The notes under the pieces: generated by a model | What the model was told of the DNA's origin: nothing | The model's database searches: none | The model's input: the letters and a program-made list of their open reading frames with translations, nothing else | Source: Acidobacteriota bacterium | Lineage (GTDB): Bacteria; Acidobacteriota; Terriglobia; Acidiferrales; UBA7541 | Length of the DNA stretch: 64,000 bases | Reading direction: 5' to 3' | Assembly (NCBI GenBank): GCA_013289695.1 | Contig: JABCZK010000005.1 | Coordinates: 1-64,000, forward strand | Part shown: piece after piece, positions 1-7,772 of the stretch | How positions within the stretch are numbered: position 1 is the stretch's first letter | Layout: each line of letters opens with the position of its first letter | Made by a program: the position numbers and the translations under genes

Positions 1-144
1 CCTGTTATGCACCCTCGAAAAGCTATGCGAATTACCCTGCCCACCCGGCTCTGGGCCTGAAACGCTGCAACGCTGCTCTAAACCTACTTAATTCCCACCT
101 CAGCCAACACTCGTTGCGGAATCGCTGCTATGCTAGCAAAGACG

Positions 145-173
145 TTGGTGAAAGGGGCGGGGTTCGCTATACT
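145..173 (+). promoter_or_regulatory. Promoter of the rpsP operon
   Basis: A TTGGTG -35-like box and a TATACT -10 box are separated by exactly 17 bases, ending about 44 bases before the rpsP start. It is the best promoter-like sequence in the first 216 bases, where I see no gene. Confidence 0.6.
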
Positions 174-216
174 GGTTGGCTCTGGCGCAGGGATTTGATT
201 CAGGAGGAATGAGGCT

Positions 217-456
217 TTGTTAACGATTCGATTGGCACGGATTGGCAAGAAGAAACGGCCGTTTTATCGCGTGATTGTGACGGAAAAGACGCGTCCGCGG
301 AACGGACGGTTCGTGGAAATCGTGGGCACCTATGACCCACTGAAGAAGCCGGCGGCGATCGAACTGAACCGCGACCGCGTGGATTACTGGATTGGCAAGG
401 GCGCACAGCCCAGCGACACAGTCCGCAGCTTTTTGCGTAACCGCAAGCCTGCCTGA
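217..456 (+). CDS. rpsP: 30S ribosomal protein S16
   Basis: Small-subunit ribosomal protein S16, which binds 16S rRNA early in 30S assembly. The 79-residue product has the family start (LTIRLARIGKKKRPFYRV) and the conserved GTYDP and ELNRDRVDYWIGKGAQP stretches, so identity is clear. The start is a TTG preceded by an AGGAGG Shine-Dalgarno sequence with 9 bases spacing; an ATG lying one base after the same Shine-Dalgarno would give only four codons. It is first in the order rpsP-khpA-rimM-trmD-rplS, a very common bacterial operon, and a good promoter lies just upstream. Confidence 0.97.
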   Translation: MLTIRLARIGKKKRPFYRVIVTEKTRPRNGRFVEIVGTYDPLKKPAAIELNRDRVDYWIGKGAQPSDTVRSFLRNRKPA

Positions 457-555
457 CACGTCCCAGTCCTCAGCCCAGCGACTAACTAATGGAACTCGGG
501 GTAAGTCCCGGGTGAATTACTACTACGCTGGTTCATTTTCCTGCTGGGGGGACTC

Positions 556-786
556 ATGAAGGAATTGGTGACGGACATAGCGAAAGCTCTGGTGGACCAT
601 CCGGAACAGGTTCAGGTAAATTCGATCGAAGGCGAACAGGTGACGGTGCTGGAATTGCGCGTGGCGCCGGATGACCTGGGCAAAGTGATCGGGCGGCAAG
701 GGCGCACAGCGAAGTCGATACGGACGCTGCTGGGCGCCGCGGGGATGAAGTTGAAGAAGCGGTTCACGCTGGAAATTCTGGAGTAG
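556..786 (+). CDS. khpA: KH-domain RNA-binding protein KhpA (YlqC family)
   Basis: Small single-KH-domain RNA-binding protein of 76 residues. The KH GXXG loop is visible as [10 protein letters not shown], followed by the AKSIRTLL helix typical of the YlqC/KhpA family. In other bacteria KhpA pairs with KhpB (Jag) and binds RNAs linked to cell division and envelope genes; that role is family knowledge, not visible here. Its place between rpsP and rimM is the conserved one. A GGGGGGAC Shine-Dalgarno-like stretch precedes the ATG. Confidence 0.93.
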   Translation: MKELVTDIAKALVDHPEQVQVNSIEGEQVTVLELRVAPDDLGKVIGRQGRTAKSIRTLLGAAGMKLKKRFTLEILE

Positions 787-836
787 CCACCACGCAGGAG
801 ACACCACGGGCGGCGCGCGTCACGGTAGCGCGGATT

Positions 837-1349
837 TTGCGGCCGCACGGGGTGCGCGGCGAAGTGGCTGCGGAAATCCTTACTGATTTTCCTGAACGGC
901 TCACACGATTGTCTAGCGCGGAGTTATGGGATGGGCGAGGTGTGCCGCGGCCGGCGGTGGTGCGCAAGTGTTGGTTATCGCATAGCCGCGGGGGGCAGGC
1001 GATTTTTCATTTTGCTGCGAGCGATTCTGTGGACGACGCGCGGAAATTGGTGGGGTTGGAGGTGCAGGTGCCTCTGGCGGACCGGGTGAAGTTGCCGGCC
1101 GGGAGTTATTACATCAGCGATTTGGTGGGTTGCGCGGTGCAGGAGAAAGGCGGCGCTTCGGTGGGGCTGGTGCGCGACGTGGAAATTCATGGCGACGAGA
1201 TTTCCGGGACGCCGAATCTGGTGGTGGATACGGCGCGGGGGGAGTTGGTGATTCCTTTGGCGCAGGAAATTTGTGTGGATGTGGATTTGGTGGCGCGACG
1301 GATTGAGGTGGTGCTTCCTGAGGGACTCCGCGAATTAAACCTCGAGTAG
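837..1349 (+). CDS. rimM: Ribosome maturation factor RimM (start uncertain)
   Basis: RimM assists 30S maturation and binds S19. The ORF has the N-terminal PHGVRGEV motif, the central YYISDLVG stretch that begins the PRC-barrel half, and a C-terminal LVIPL...VEVVLPEGL end. Length (170 aa) is normal. The start is odd: the track uses a TTG at 837, giving MRPHGVRGEV, but the same frame continues upstream as VTVARILRPHGV, which matches the usual first beta strand of the family. No ATG, GTG or TTG exists further upstream in this frame before it runs back through khpA. A Shine-Dalgarno-like CAGGAGAC lies at 795-802. The true start may be non-canonical near 807-834. Confidence 0.92.
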   Translation: MRPHGVRGEVAAEILTDFPERLTRLSSAELWDGRGVPRPAVVRKCWLSHSRGGQAIFHFAASDSVDDARKLVGLEVQVPLADRVKLPAGSYYISDLVGCAVQEKGGASVGLVRDVEIHGDEISGTPNLVVDTARGELVIPLAQEICVDVDLVARRIEVVLPEGLRELNLE

Positions 1350-1411
1350 GGTGCTGTTCCAGCCAAGGCGTGGGGCGCGCGTTTCGAGCGTTTGCGGTAG
1401 GATTAGGCGCG

Positions 1412-2278
1412 ATGCGTTTTGACATTATTACTATCTTTCCGGAGTTTTTTGCGGGGCCGCTGGATTATGGGATTGTGCGGAGGGCGCGCGAGGCGCGGCT
1501 GATTGAAGCTTGCGTGTATGATTTGCGCGCGTTCACGCATGATCGGCACCGGACCGTGGATGATCGGCCGTTTGGCGGCGGTGAGGGGATGGTGATGAAG
1601 CCGGAGCCGCTGTTTGAGGCGGTGGAATCGCTGGTGGGCGGGGATATCGCTGGTGCTTCTGACGCTGAGCCGACCGGCGCGCGCGCCAAGACTGCGATTG
1701 TGCTGCTTTCGGCAGCGGGGAAAATGTTTCGGCAGGAGACGGCGCGACGGTTTGTGGGCTTTTCGCGCGTCGTATTGATTTGCGGACGCTATGAGGGCGT
1801 GGACGAGCGCGTTGCGGAGCATTTGGCGACTGATGAGATTTCGATTGGGGATTTCGTGCTGTCGGGAGGCGAATTGCCGGCGGCGATGATTTTGGACGCG
1901 GTGACACGGTTGATTCCGGGAGCGCTGGGGAATGAAGATTCGATCGTGAATGAATCGTTCAGCGAGCCAGCAGTTGAGACGGCGCGGACCAAGGCTGTCG
2001 TGCCCGCACATGCGCCTGATTGGCCGGCATCCGCGCGTGACGGGGCGCGAGTCGCGAATCACGGCATACTCGATTATCCGCATTACACGCGGCCGCCTTC
2101 ATTTCGTGGCTGGGATGTGCCGGAAGTATTGCTGGGTGGAAACCACGAAGAGATACGGAAGTGGCGGCGGCGGTGTGCGTTGCGGAAGACTTGGCGCAAT
2201 CGTCCTGAGCTGCTGGATGGCGCGGGGCTTGGCGCGGAGGATCGCCGATTGCTGGATGAGATTGTGCGCGGTTCGTGA
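1412..2278 (+). CDS. trmD: tRNA (guanine-37-N1)-methyltransferase
   Basis: TrmD methylates G37 of tRNAs reading CNN/CGG codons using S-adenosylmethionine and prevents +1 frameshifts. The product starts MRFDIITIFPEFF, has RTVDDRPFGGGEGMV, and the trefoil-knot cofactor site LICGRYEGVDERV...EISIGDFVLSGGE, followed by the substrate-side LGNEDSIVNESF. I chose the ATG at 1412 rather than the GTG at 1370 because the family begins at MRFD and a TAGGA lies upstream. The protein is 288 aa, longer than the usual ~240-255, with extra residues around 70-85 (GASDAEPTGARAK). Confidence 0.96.
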   Translation: MRFDIITIFPEFFAGPLDYGIVRRAREARLIEACVYDLRAFTHDRHRTVDDRPFGGGEGMVMKPEPLFEAVESLVGGDIAGASDAEPTGARAKTAIVLLSAAGKMFRQETARRFVGFSRVVLICGRYEGVDERVAEHLATDEISIGDFVLSGGELPAAMILDAVTRLIPGALGNEDSIVNESFSEPAVETARTKAVVPAHAPDWPASARDGARVANHGILDYPHYTRPPSFRGWDVPEVLLGGNHEEIRKWRRRCALRKTWRNRPELLDGAGLGAEDRRLLDEIVRGS

Positions 2279-2398
2279 GGCGTCCGTCATCCGGAATGAA
2301 CCGAAGGCTGCCCGCTACCTAGCCCCTTGCAATTCACAACTGAGGCGAAGCGGCGCAAGGGCGACAATTTGATGTGGCGAAAACCGAGGTAATTAGGC

Positions 2399-2404
2399 TA
2401 GAAT
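2399..2404 (+). promoter_or_regulatory. Possible -10 element before rplS
   Basis: TAGAAT hexamer 59 bases before the rplS ATG, within the 184-base gap after trmD. No convincing -35 was found. Similar TAGAAT/TAAAAT boxes precede rnhB, glmM, the 28956 gene and the SIS gene. Confidence 0.3.
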
Positions 2405-2462
2405 TGGAGATTGTGCGTTGTGTGCTGGCCCCACCTGAGCGGGTCTGCCTGGAAATAATGTC

Positions 2463-2855
2463 ATGAATCCGATTGTGCATAAGGCGCAGCAGTCCCAAAT
2501 TCGCAAGGATCATCCGAATTTCCGTCCGGGCGATACGGTGAAGATTAATGTGCGGCTGAAGGAAGGCGAGGGCGACAAAGAGCGCATCCAGCCGTTTGAG
2601 GGCGTGGTGATGAGCCGGCGGGGCGAGTTGCTGGGCGAATCGTTCACGGTGCGGCGCGTGAGTTTTGGAATTGGAGTGGAGCGGATTTTTCCGGTGCATT
2701 CGCCGATGATCAGTTCGATTGAGATCGTGCAGGCGGGGCGCGTGCGGCGCGCGAAGCTGAATTATCTGCGCAAGCGCAAGGGCAAGGCGGCGAGGATCAA
2801 GCGCGCGGCCCGGATTGAAGCGCCGACGGAAGCAGCAGCGGCCGCCGCGAAGTAA
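2463..2855 (+). CDS. rplS: 50S ribosomal protein L19
   Basis: L19 sits at the 30S-50S interface. The 130-residue product has family motifs [47 protein letters not shown] and the basic [15 protein letters not shown] tail, then an Ala/Glu-rich end. It closes the rpsP-trmD cluster and is followed 21 bases later by a strong intrinsic terminator. The 184-base gap before it is longer than usual and may carry its own promoter. Confidence 0.97.
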   Translation: MNPIVHKAQQSQIRKDHPNFRPGDTVKINVRLKEGEGDKERIQPFEGVVMSRRGELLGESFTVRRVSFGIGVERIFPVHSPMISSIEIVQAGRVRRAKLNYLRKRKGKAARIKRAARIEAPTEAAAAAAK

Positions 2856-2876
2856 AACACATTACGAATTTACAAT

Positions 2877-2914
2877 GGCCCGTTCCGAGAAATCGGGGCG
2901 GGCCTTTTTATTTT
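2877..2914 (+). terminator. Intrinsic terminator after rplS
   Basis: A 12-bp hairpin (GGCCCGTTCCGA arm) closed by a GAAA tetraloop, with two central G-U pairs, followed by TTTTTATTTT. It ends the translation operon. Confidence 0.92.
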
Positions 2915-2977
2915 GCTGCACGGGATTGTCGCGTAGCCGATTATGAAGACGGGATCACATCTGGAAGAGGTGCGGAG

Positions 2978-3184
2978 ATGCCGACGGGAGTGGCGATTGA
3001 CGGCCGCTTGATCCTGGAAGCGCAAAAGCTGGGACATCGCCGAACCGCGAAAGATGCGCTGACCGCCGCGCTCGAGCAATATGTTCGCCGGCGCAAACAG
3101 GTGGACATACTGCGATCATTTGGAACGATCGAATACGATCCCTCTTACAACTACATGCGCGAGCGGAGCAGAAAAAGAGATTGA
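2978..3184 (+). CDS. Orphan VapB-family antitoxin-like protein
   Basis: A 68-residue protein resembling VapB antitoxins of the ribbon-helix-helix type: a short N-terminal strand (GVAIDGRLILEAQKLG), then a helix ending YVRRRKQVDILRSFG, and a C-terminal toxin-binding-like IEYDPSYNYMRERSR tail. Such proteins normally precede a PIN-domain VapC toxin. Here the next gene is rnhB, only 52 bases later, and no PIN motif is seen nearby, so the antitoxin appears to be alone. GGAAGAGG/GGAG sequences precede the ATG. Function as an antitoxin is inferred from family resemblance only. Confidence 0.72.
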   Translation: MPTGVAIDGRLILEAQKLGHRRTAKDALTAALEQYVRRRKQVDILRSFGTIEYDPSYNYMRERSRKRD

Positions 3185-3218
3185 ACGCGATCTGAACGAG
3201 GGATGTGCTGCGGGCTTG

Positions 3219-3227
3219 TGCTAAAAT
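3219..3227 (+). promoter_or_regulatory. Extended -10 element before rnhB
   Basis: TGCTAAAAT forms an extended -10 box ending nine bases before the rnhB ATG, so the predicted mRNA would have only about three leader bases. Confidence 0.4.
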
Positions 3228-3236
3228 CGCGGGCCG

Positions 3237-3911
3237 ATGGGGAGACTTTGTTGTTCGCGATATGAGCGCGAGGCGCGGCAGTGTGGGTGGCTGCGCGTCG
3301 CGGGGATTGATGAAGCGGGGCGCGGGTCGCTGTTTGGGCCGGTGGTAGCTGCGGCCGTCATTTTGAATCCGCGACGGCGGATTGTTGGTCTGGACGATTC
3401 CAAGAAATTGACGGCGCAGCGGCGGGCGGAACTGGCGCCGCGCATACACGAACACGCCTTGGCTTGGGCCGTGGCGGAAATTGATGCTAGCCGGATTGAT
3501 GCTTGGAATATTTTTCAGGCTAGCCGGCAGGCGATGATGGCGGCGGTTTCGCAGCTTAGTCCCCTGCCGGATTATCTGTTGCTGGATGCAATGGAGATTG
3601 ATCTGCCGATCGAGCAGAAGGCACTGATTCATGGGGACGCGCGGTCGGTTTCGATTGCGGCGGCTTCGATTCTGGCGAAGACGGAGCGCGACCGGCGCAT
3701 GGAAGAATTCGACCGTTTGTTTCCTCAGTATGGACTGGCGCAGCATAAGGGTTACGGGACGCCTGAGCATCTGGAAGCGTTGCGTAGGCTTGGGCCCACG
3801 CCTCTGCACCGGTTTTCGTATGCGCCGGTGCGGCAGTCGGCGTGCTGGGCTTCCGGTGCCACGCAGGACGCCTTGCCGCTGAGCCCCGCCACCGACATTC
3901 TGACTCGCTAG
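3237..3911 (+). CDS. rnhB: Ribonuclease HII
   Basis: RNase HII removes RNA from RNA-DNA hybrids and single ribonucleotides from DNA. The catalytic DEAGRG motif is at about residues 25-30 (GIDEAGRGSLFGPVVAAAV), followed by DDSKKL, a central LLLDAMEIDLP aspartate strand and AAASILAKTERDR with HKGYGTPEH; all are standard. Length (224 aa) is normal. The gene starts almost directly at a predicted transcription start and lacks a good Shine-Dalgarno sequence. Confidence 0.96.
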   Translation: MGRLCCSRYEREARQCGWLRVAGIDEAGRGSLFGPVVAAAVILNPRRRIVGLDDSKKLTAQRRAELAPRIHEHALAWAVAEIDASRIDAWNIFQASRQAMMAAVSQLSPLPDYLLLDAMEIDLPIEQKALIHGDARSVSIAAASILAKTERDRRMEEFDRLFPQYGLAQHKGYGTPEHLEALRRLGPTPLHRFSYAPVRQSACWASGATQDALPLSPATDILTR

Positions 3912-4258
3912 AGTTTATCCCGCTCTGTTAACGACGTAGGGGCTTGGCGGCGGGGAAATCGCCACGAGCGACTGCGTGGCAGCTGCAACTGCTGTGTCGC
4001 GCCTACGGCGCTTCCGATTCTCTTCGCGATTTTTCCCAGGCCTTCCGGCCTGGGCTAACTTGTGCCGCGCCCACGGCGCTGGACCGTGTGCCGGCGGTGC
4101 CAGTGCAGAGCGGATCGGATCGGACGCGGCAAGTAAGGCAAAGGCGCACGGGTGAAAAGCAGGTGGCCGCTACAAAATCAACTGCACACAGCAAGCAGCG
4201 TTGACATTGTGGCGAGCTGGGGCGCGGCCCTTCGACCCTGTACCGCGGGATCTCGGGA

Positions 4259-4282
4259 TGAATCGCGCTGCAGCGCGATTCA
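4259..4282. repeat. Perfect 24-base palindrome of the TGAATCGC family
   Basis: TGAATCGCGCTG followed directly by its reverse complement. The related copy at 10196-10223 keeps the TGAATCGC ends and the preceding GGA but has a different centre, as expected for a stem under compensatory change. Confidence 0.8.
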
Positions 4283-4476
4283 CAAGCAGCGCCCCTGCCG
4301 GATTGGGGAGACGCTGCGAAAAACGGCATTCGGGAGAATGGCGTTCCCAGGGGCGGCGGGCGCGGCATGCCGTGCCCCTACGCACCTCTTTTTGCGCGAC
4401 CGCGACACGGCGCGTCGTTACGCACCGCACGCGGCATGCGCGCGCGACCTAGGCGAACGCTAGGTACGCTTGAGGC

Positions 4477-4496
4477 GGGCGGTTCGCGAACCGCCC
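4477..4496. repeat. Palindrome GGGCGGTTCG/CGAACCGCCC
   Basis: Perfect 20-base palindrome followed by CCTAC; a longer copy with the same core is at 18930-18953. Confidence 0.8.
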
Positions 4497-4718
4497 CTAC
4501 GAAACCCGCACCGCCCATTCCGGAACGGCTGCCAGCTTCTCGCGGCCTTCCCGGGGCCCTCCCTGACGCCCAAGAGGCACTGTTGTCGCCTTTGGCACCT
4601 GCCCTGTTGTGGCGCGTTGCTCCTTGTTTTTGGCGCGTGCTAACCTTCCTATCTGAGCCGTCCGTGCGGCTGCAAAGCGTTGCCGGAGTGTGCGGCGTCC
4701 GGCAGGCAAAAATCATCC

Positions 4719-7709
4719 ATGGCCTTCAACAAAAGCAAAGCGCTGGAAAATGCGCTGAAGTTCCTCAACCAGGGCAAGGTCGCCCAGGCCATCGGCGAAT
4801 ACCAACTAATTCTGCGCGCAGACCCGAAGGATCAAGCCACATTAATGACGGTGGGCGATTTGTTTGCCCGCCAGGGAGACATGACGCAGGCCATCGAGTA
4901 TTTCGAGCGGCTTGCGCAGGTCTATCTGAACGACGGATTCAACAGCAAAGCCATCGCCATATACAAGAAGATCGCCAAGCTGGCGCCGAATGTGCTGGCG
5001 CCGCTGGAGCGCCTCGCGGATTTGTACGTGCAGCAAGGAGTGCTGAGTGAAGCGCGTCCGCTGTTCCTGCAGATTGCCGAAGCTCACCTGAAGGCGAATC
5101 ACTCGCAGAAGGCCGTGGAGGTGCTGCACCGTTTGCTGGAGGTAGAGCCGGAAAATCAGCGCGTGCAAATGCGGCTGGCCGAACTCTACGGCATGATGGG
5201 GCAGAAAAAGGAAGCAGCGCTGACGTATCAGGCGTACGCGCACCGTCTGTTTGACCGCGGAGAAACGGAAGAAGCGGAAAAGCTGGTGGAGCGCGCGCTG
5301 GAAGTGGACCCAGGCAATGCGGCTGCGATTCTGCTGAAAGCGAGAACGTTAAACGCCGGCGAGAAGATCGATCAAGCGATCGCGATTTTGGAGAAACATC
5401 CGGACGCGGAAACGGATGGCGACGTAACCAAGTTGCTGGTGGAGTACGAACTGCGCGCGGGGCACGCGGACAAGGTCGCGGAGCGCGCGCGACGGCAACT
5501 GGCGCGTGGGCACGCCCATTACGGACTGCTTTACAAGGTTGCCGAGGGAATGGTCGAAGGGGCGCAACCGGATCGCGCGCTGCCGATTCTAGCGGAATTG
5601 CGCGCGCCGATGATTGAAGCGGGCGCCCAGGATCAGTTTTTGAAATTGCTTACAACCACGTGCGAACGGCTGCCGGGGCGCACCGAACCGCTGGAAACGC
5701 TCGCCGATTTCTGCAGAACCACCAGCGATCCTTTCCGGTTGAATGCAGCGCTGGGCCAGCTTTCCGATGCTTATGCCGCGCAGGGAGATTTTCCACGCGC
5801 GGAAGAATTGTTGGTGGAGCTCGTAGACCGCAATAAGAACGACGAACGGCTGGTGGACCGGCTGAATCAACTGCGCGCGCGGACGGGCGGAGCGCCAGTC
5901 GCTGGGGGCAGTAGCGCGGAAAGCGCCACGGCAGATGCGGCGAGCCCAGGTGTGCGGGAAAGCGCGGCCGAGGGGCAAAACAATCTGGTTCCTCCTGCGC
6001 CGCCGACGATCTCGGAGGAAGCGCTCGACGAGGAGACACAACGGTATATCGCGCAGGCGCTGACGGACGTGGACCTGTTTTCAAGTTACGGGCTGACGCA
6101 GAAGGCCACGCACCTGCTGGAAAACGTGCTGCAGCGCGCGCCGCGGCATACGCCAACACTCGAACGCTTGCTCGATTTGCATTTGGGCGCCGGGAACGAT
6201 CGCCGGACGGCGGAACTCGCAGCACAGCTGGAACAGATCCATCGCGAGCGGAACGACACCGTCAATGCCGACCGCTTTGCCGAGCTGCGGACGAGATTTT
6301 CGAAAGTGGCGGGACTGTCGGAGAAAGATATGCCGGCGGCGCCGACCGTTGCTGCGCCGGAGCCGGTGACTTCTTCTTCGGGAGCAGCCGGGACGATCTC
6401 CACGCAGGCACCGGCGGCGCCGGTGGAAACTCCACCATTTGAGATCGCGCCGGAATCTTCGCCAGTTGCCAAGACTCCTGCGTCGGCTTCTGCGCCGGTC
6501 GAGTTTGACATTCCATTGGCTGGGCTGGAACCAGAGGCACCCCCACCGCAAGCGCCGATCGCAATTGGGCCGGAGGAAGTAGTCGTACCCGCGACGCAGG
6601 AAGAAGCCCCTGTCCAGCTCGCCGGGGTTGGGGAGGAACTGGATCTTTCAGACGAATGGGAAGCGATAGCGGCGGAGACCGCCGATGCGCCGGTCGCAGA
6701 CAAAATCGCAGCGGCCAGCGTGGAACTGGATCCTATAGTGGAGCCGGAACCGGTTGCGGCGGAGTTCGATGTGAGCGCGCACGCGGATGAAGAGCCCGAG
6801 CCGGCGAAGGCAGAAGCGTTCCACATCGAAGCAAACACACCGCAATCCGAAATGACAGCGCATGCGCCAGAGGCTGAAGCCCCGGTGGAAGCGGCGGCAG
6901 AGGCGGTTCTCGAGATTGTGGAGGAGCCTGCCGCAGCAGAGCCAGCTGCTGCGAGCGGAGCCGAATTCGAACTGGAGCTGACGCCCGAGACAGCTTCTCC
7001 GCGCGAGCACGCCGGGGCCGCAACGACCGAGGATTTCATCAGCGAATTGGTGGCAGAGCTCGACGACTTGGAGGGTCCTGCAGCTGAACCGGTGCGCGAG
7101 CCTGCGGCCGCAGCTAAAGACACCCATGCAAATCTGGAGCAAGTGTTCGCAGAAGCGAATGCCACGCCGATGGCCGCCATCACGCCGCCGCCTACGAATG
7201 GGGCTACGCACAAGAACATTGCGGCCGCGCCTGCGGCGACGCCGGGCACGATGGAAAATCTGAACCAACTCGCGGAGGTATTTCAGGAATTCCGCAGCGA
7301 GCTGGGAGAAATGGGCGAAGAGGATGAAGACCTAGAGACGCACTACAATCTGGGCATCGCCTACCGGGAAATGGGATTGCTGGATGAAGCCATCGGAGAA
7401 TTCCAGAGAGTGGCGAAGGCCGTGCAGAAGGGTAAGCCCTTCCGTTACGAGATGAATTGCTCGGTAATGCTGGGGCTTTCGTTCATGGACAAGGGCGAGC
7501 CAAAGGTGGCTTCGCTGTGGTACAAGCGCGCGTTACAGGTGCCGGGACTCGAAGAGGAATCGGCGCTCGCGCTGCGCTACGATCTGGGGCTGGCGCTGGA
7601 ATCCGCGGGTGAAGCGGACGCGGCGCTCGATAGCTTCCGGCAAGTTTACGCGGCTAACATTGATTATCGCGATGTGGCCGACCGCATTGCCACGCTGCAG
7701 AAGCACTAA
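4719..7709 (+). CDS. Large tetratricopeptide-repeat protein with a disordered middle
   Basis: A 996-residue protein of unknown specific role. The first ~400 residues are successive TPR units (for example AIGEYQLILRADPKD, AIEYFERLAQVY, AVEVLHRLLEVEPEN). A further TPR-like stretch spans ~435-530. Residues ~530-843 are a low-complexity Ala/Pro/Glu-rich acidic region, probably unstructured. The C-terminus (~843-990) is again TPR (ETHYNLGIAYREMGLLDEA, MLGLSFMDKG). There is no signal peptide or membrane segment, so it is probably a cytoplasmic scaffold. I chose the ATG at 4719 (MAFNKSKALENALKF) over the upstream start at 4680 because the TPR helix begins there. It is flanked by a repeat-rich gap and a convergent reductase gene. 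Confidence 0.85.
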   Translation: MAFNKSKALENALKFLNQGKVAQAIGEYQLILRADPKDQATLMTVGDLFARQGDMTQAIEYFERLAQVYLNDGFNSKAIAIYKKIAKLAPNVLAPLERLADLYVQQGVLSEARPLFLQIAEAHLKANHSQKAVEVLHRLLEVEPENQRVQMRLAELYGMMGQKKEAALTYQAYAHRLFDRGETEEAEKLVERALEVDPGNAAAILLKARTLNAGEKIDQAIAILEKHPDAETDGDVTKLLVEYELRAGHADKVAERARRQLARGHAHYGLLYKVAEGMVEGAQPDRALPILAELRAPMIEAGAQDQFLKLLTTTCERLPGRTEPLETLADFCRTTSDPFRLNAALGQLSDAYAAQGDFPRAEELLVELVDRNKNDERLVDRLNQLRARTGGAPVAGGSSAESATADAASPGVRESAAEGQNNLVPPAPPTISEEALDEETQRYIAQALTDVDLFSSYGLTQKATHLLENVLQRAPRHTPTLERLLDLHLGAGNDRRTAELAAQLEQIHRERNDTVNADRFAELRTRFSKVAGLSEKDMPAAPTVAAPEPVTSSSGAAGTISTQAPAAPVETPPFEIAPESSPVAKTPASASAPVEFDIPLAGLEPEAPPPQAPIAIGPEEVVVPATQEEAPVQLAGVGEELDLSDEWEAIAAETADAPVADKIAAASVELDPIVEPEPVAAEFDVSAHADEEPEPAKAEAFHIEANTPQSEMTAHAPEAEAPVEAAAEAVLEIVEEPAAAEPAAASGAEFELELTPETASPREHAGAATTEDFISELVAELDDLEGPAAEPVREPAAAAKDTHANLEQVFAEANATPMAAITPPPTNGATHKNIAAAPAATPGTMENLNQLAEVFQEFRSELGEMGEEDEDLETHYNLGIAYREMGLLDEAIGEFQRVAKAVQKGKPFRYEMNCSVMLGLSFMDKGEPKVASLWYKRALQVPGLEEESALALRYDLGLALESAGEADAALDSFRQVYAANIDYRDVADRIATLQKH

Positions 7710-7772
7710 CCCTCTCCGGCAACACCTGCAAGCCATCTGTAGAAATGTGAGTAATGAGCCGCTTTCCGTTAG

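Larger units (their letters stand above)
3912..4718. repeat. 807-base gene-free gap built of short palindromic repeats
   Basis: No convincing gene. The gap holds several modules that recur elsewhere in the window: AAAGCAGGTGGCCGCTACAA (4154-4173, like 11272-11291 and 10110-10120), TGACATTGTGGCGAGCTGGG (4202, like 18974), a perfect 24-base palindrome TGAATCGCGCTG/CAGCGCGATTCA (4259-4282, like 10196-10223), and a GGGCGGTTCG/CGAACCGCCC palindrome (4477-4496, like 18930-18953) followed by CCTAC. The ORFs listed here are shadows of these repeats. Confidence 0.75.

Noticed and set aside
209-223. ATG right after the rpsP Shine-Dalgarno
   Set aside because: Gives only four codons and lies one base from the Shine-Dalgarno; TTG 217 begins the conserved S16 sequence.
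6086-7249. 387-codon minus-strand ORF inside the TPR gene
   Set aside because: Shadow of a GC-rich low-complexity coding region; Ala/Ser-rich with no domain pattern.
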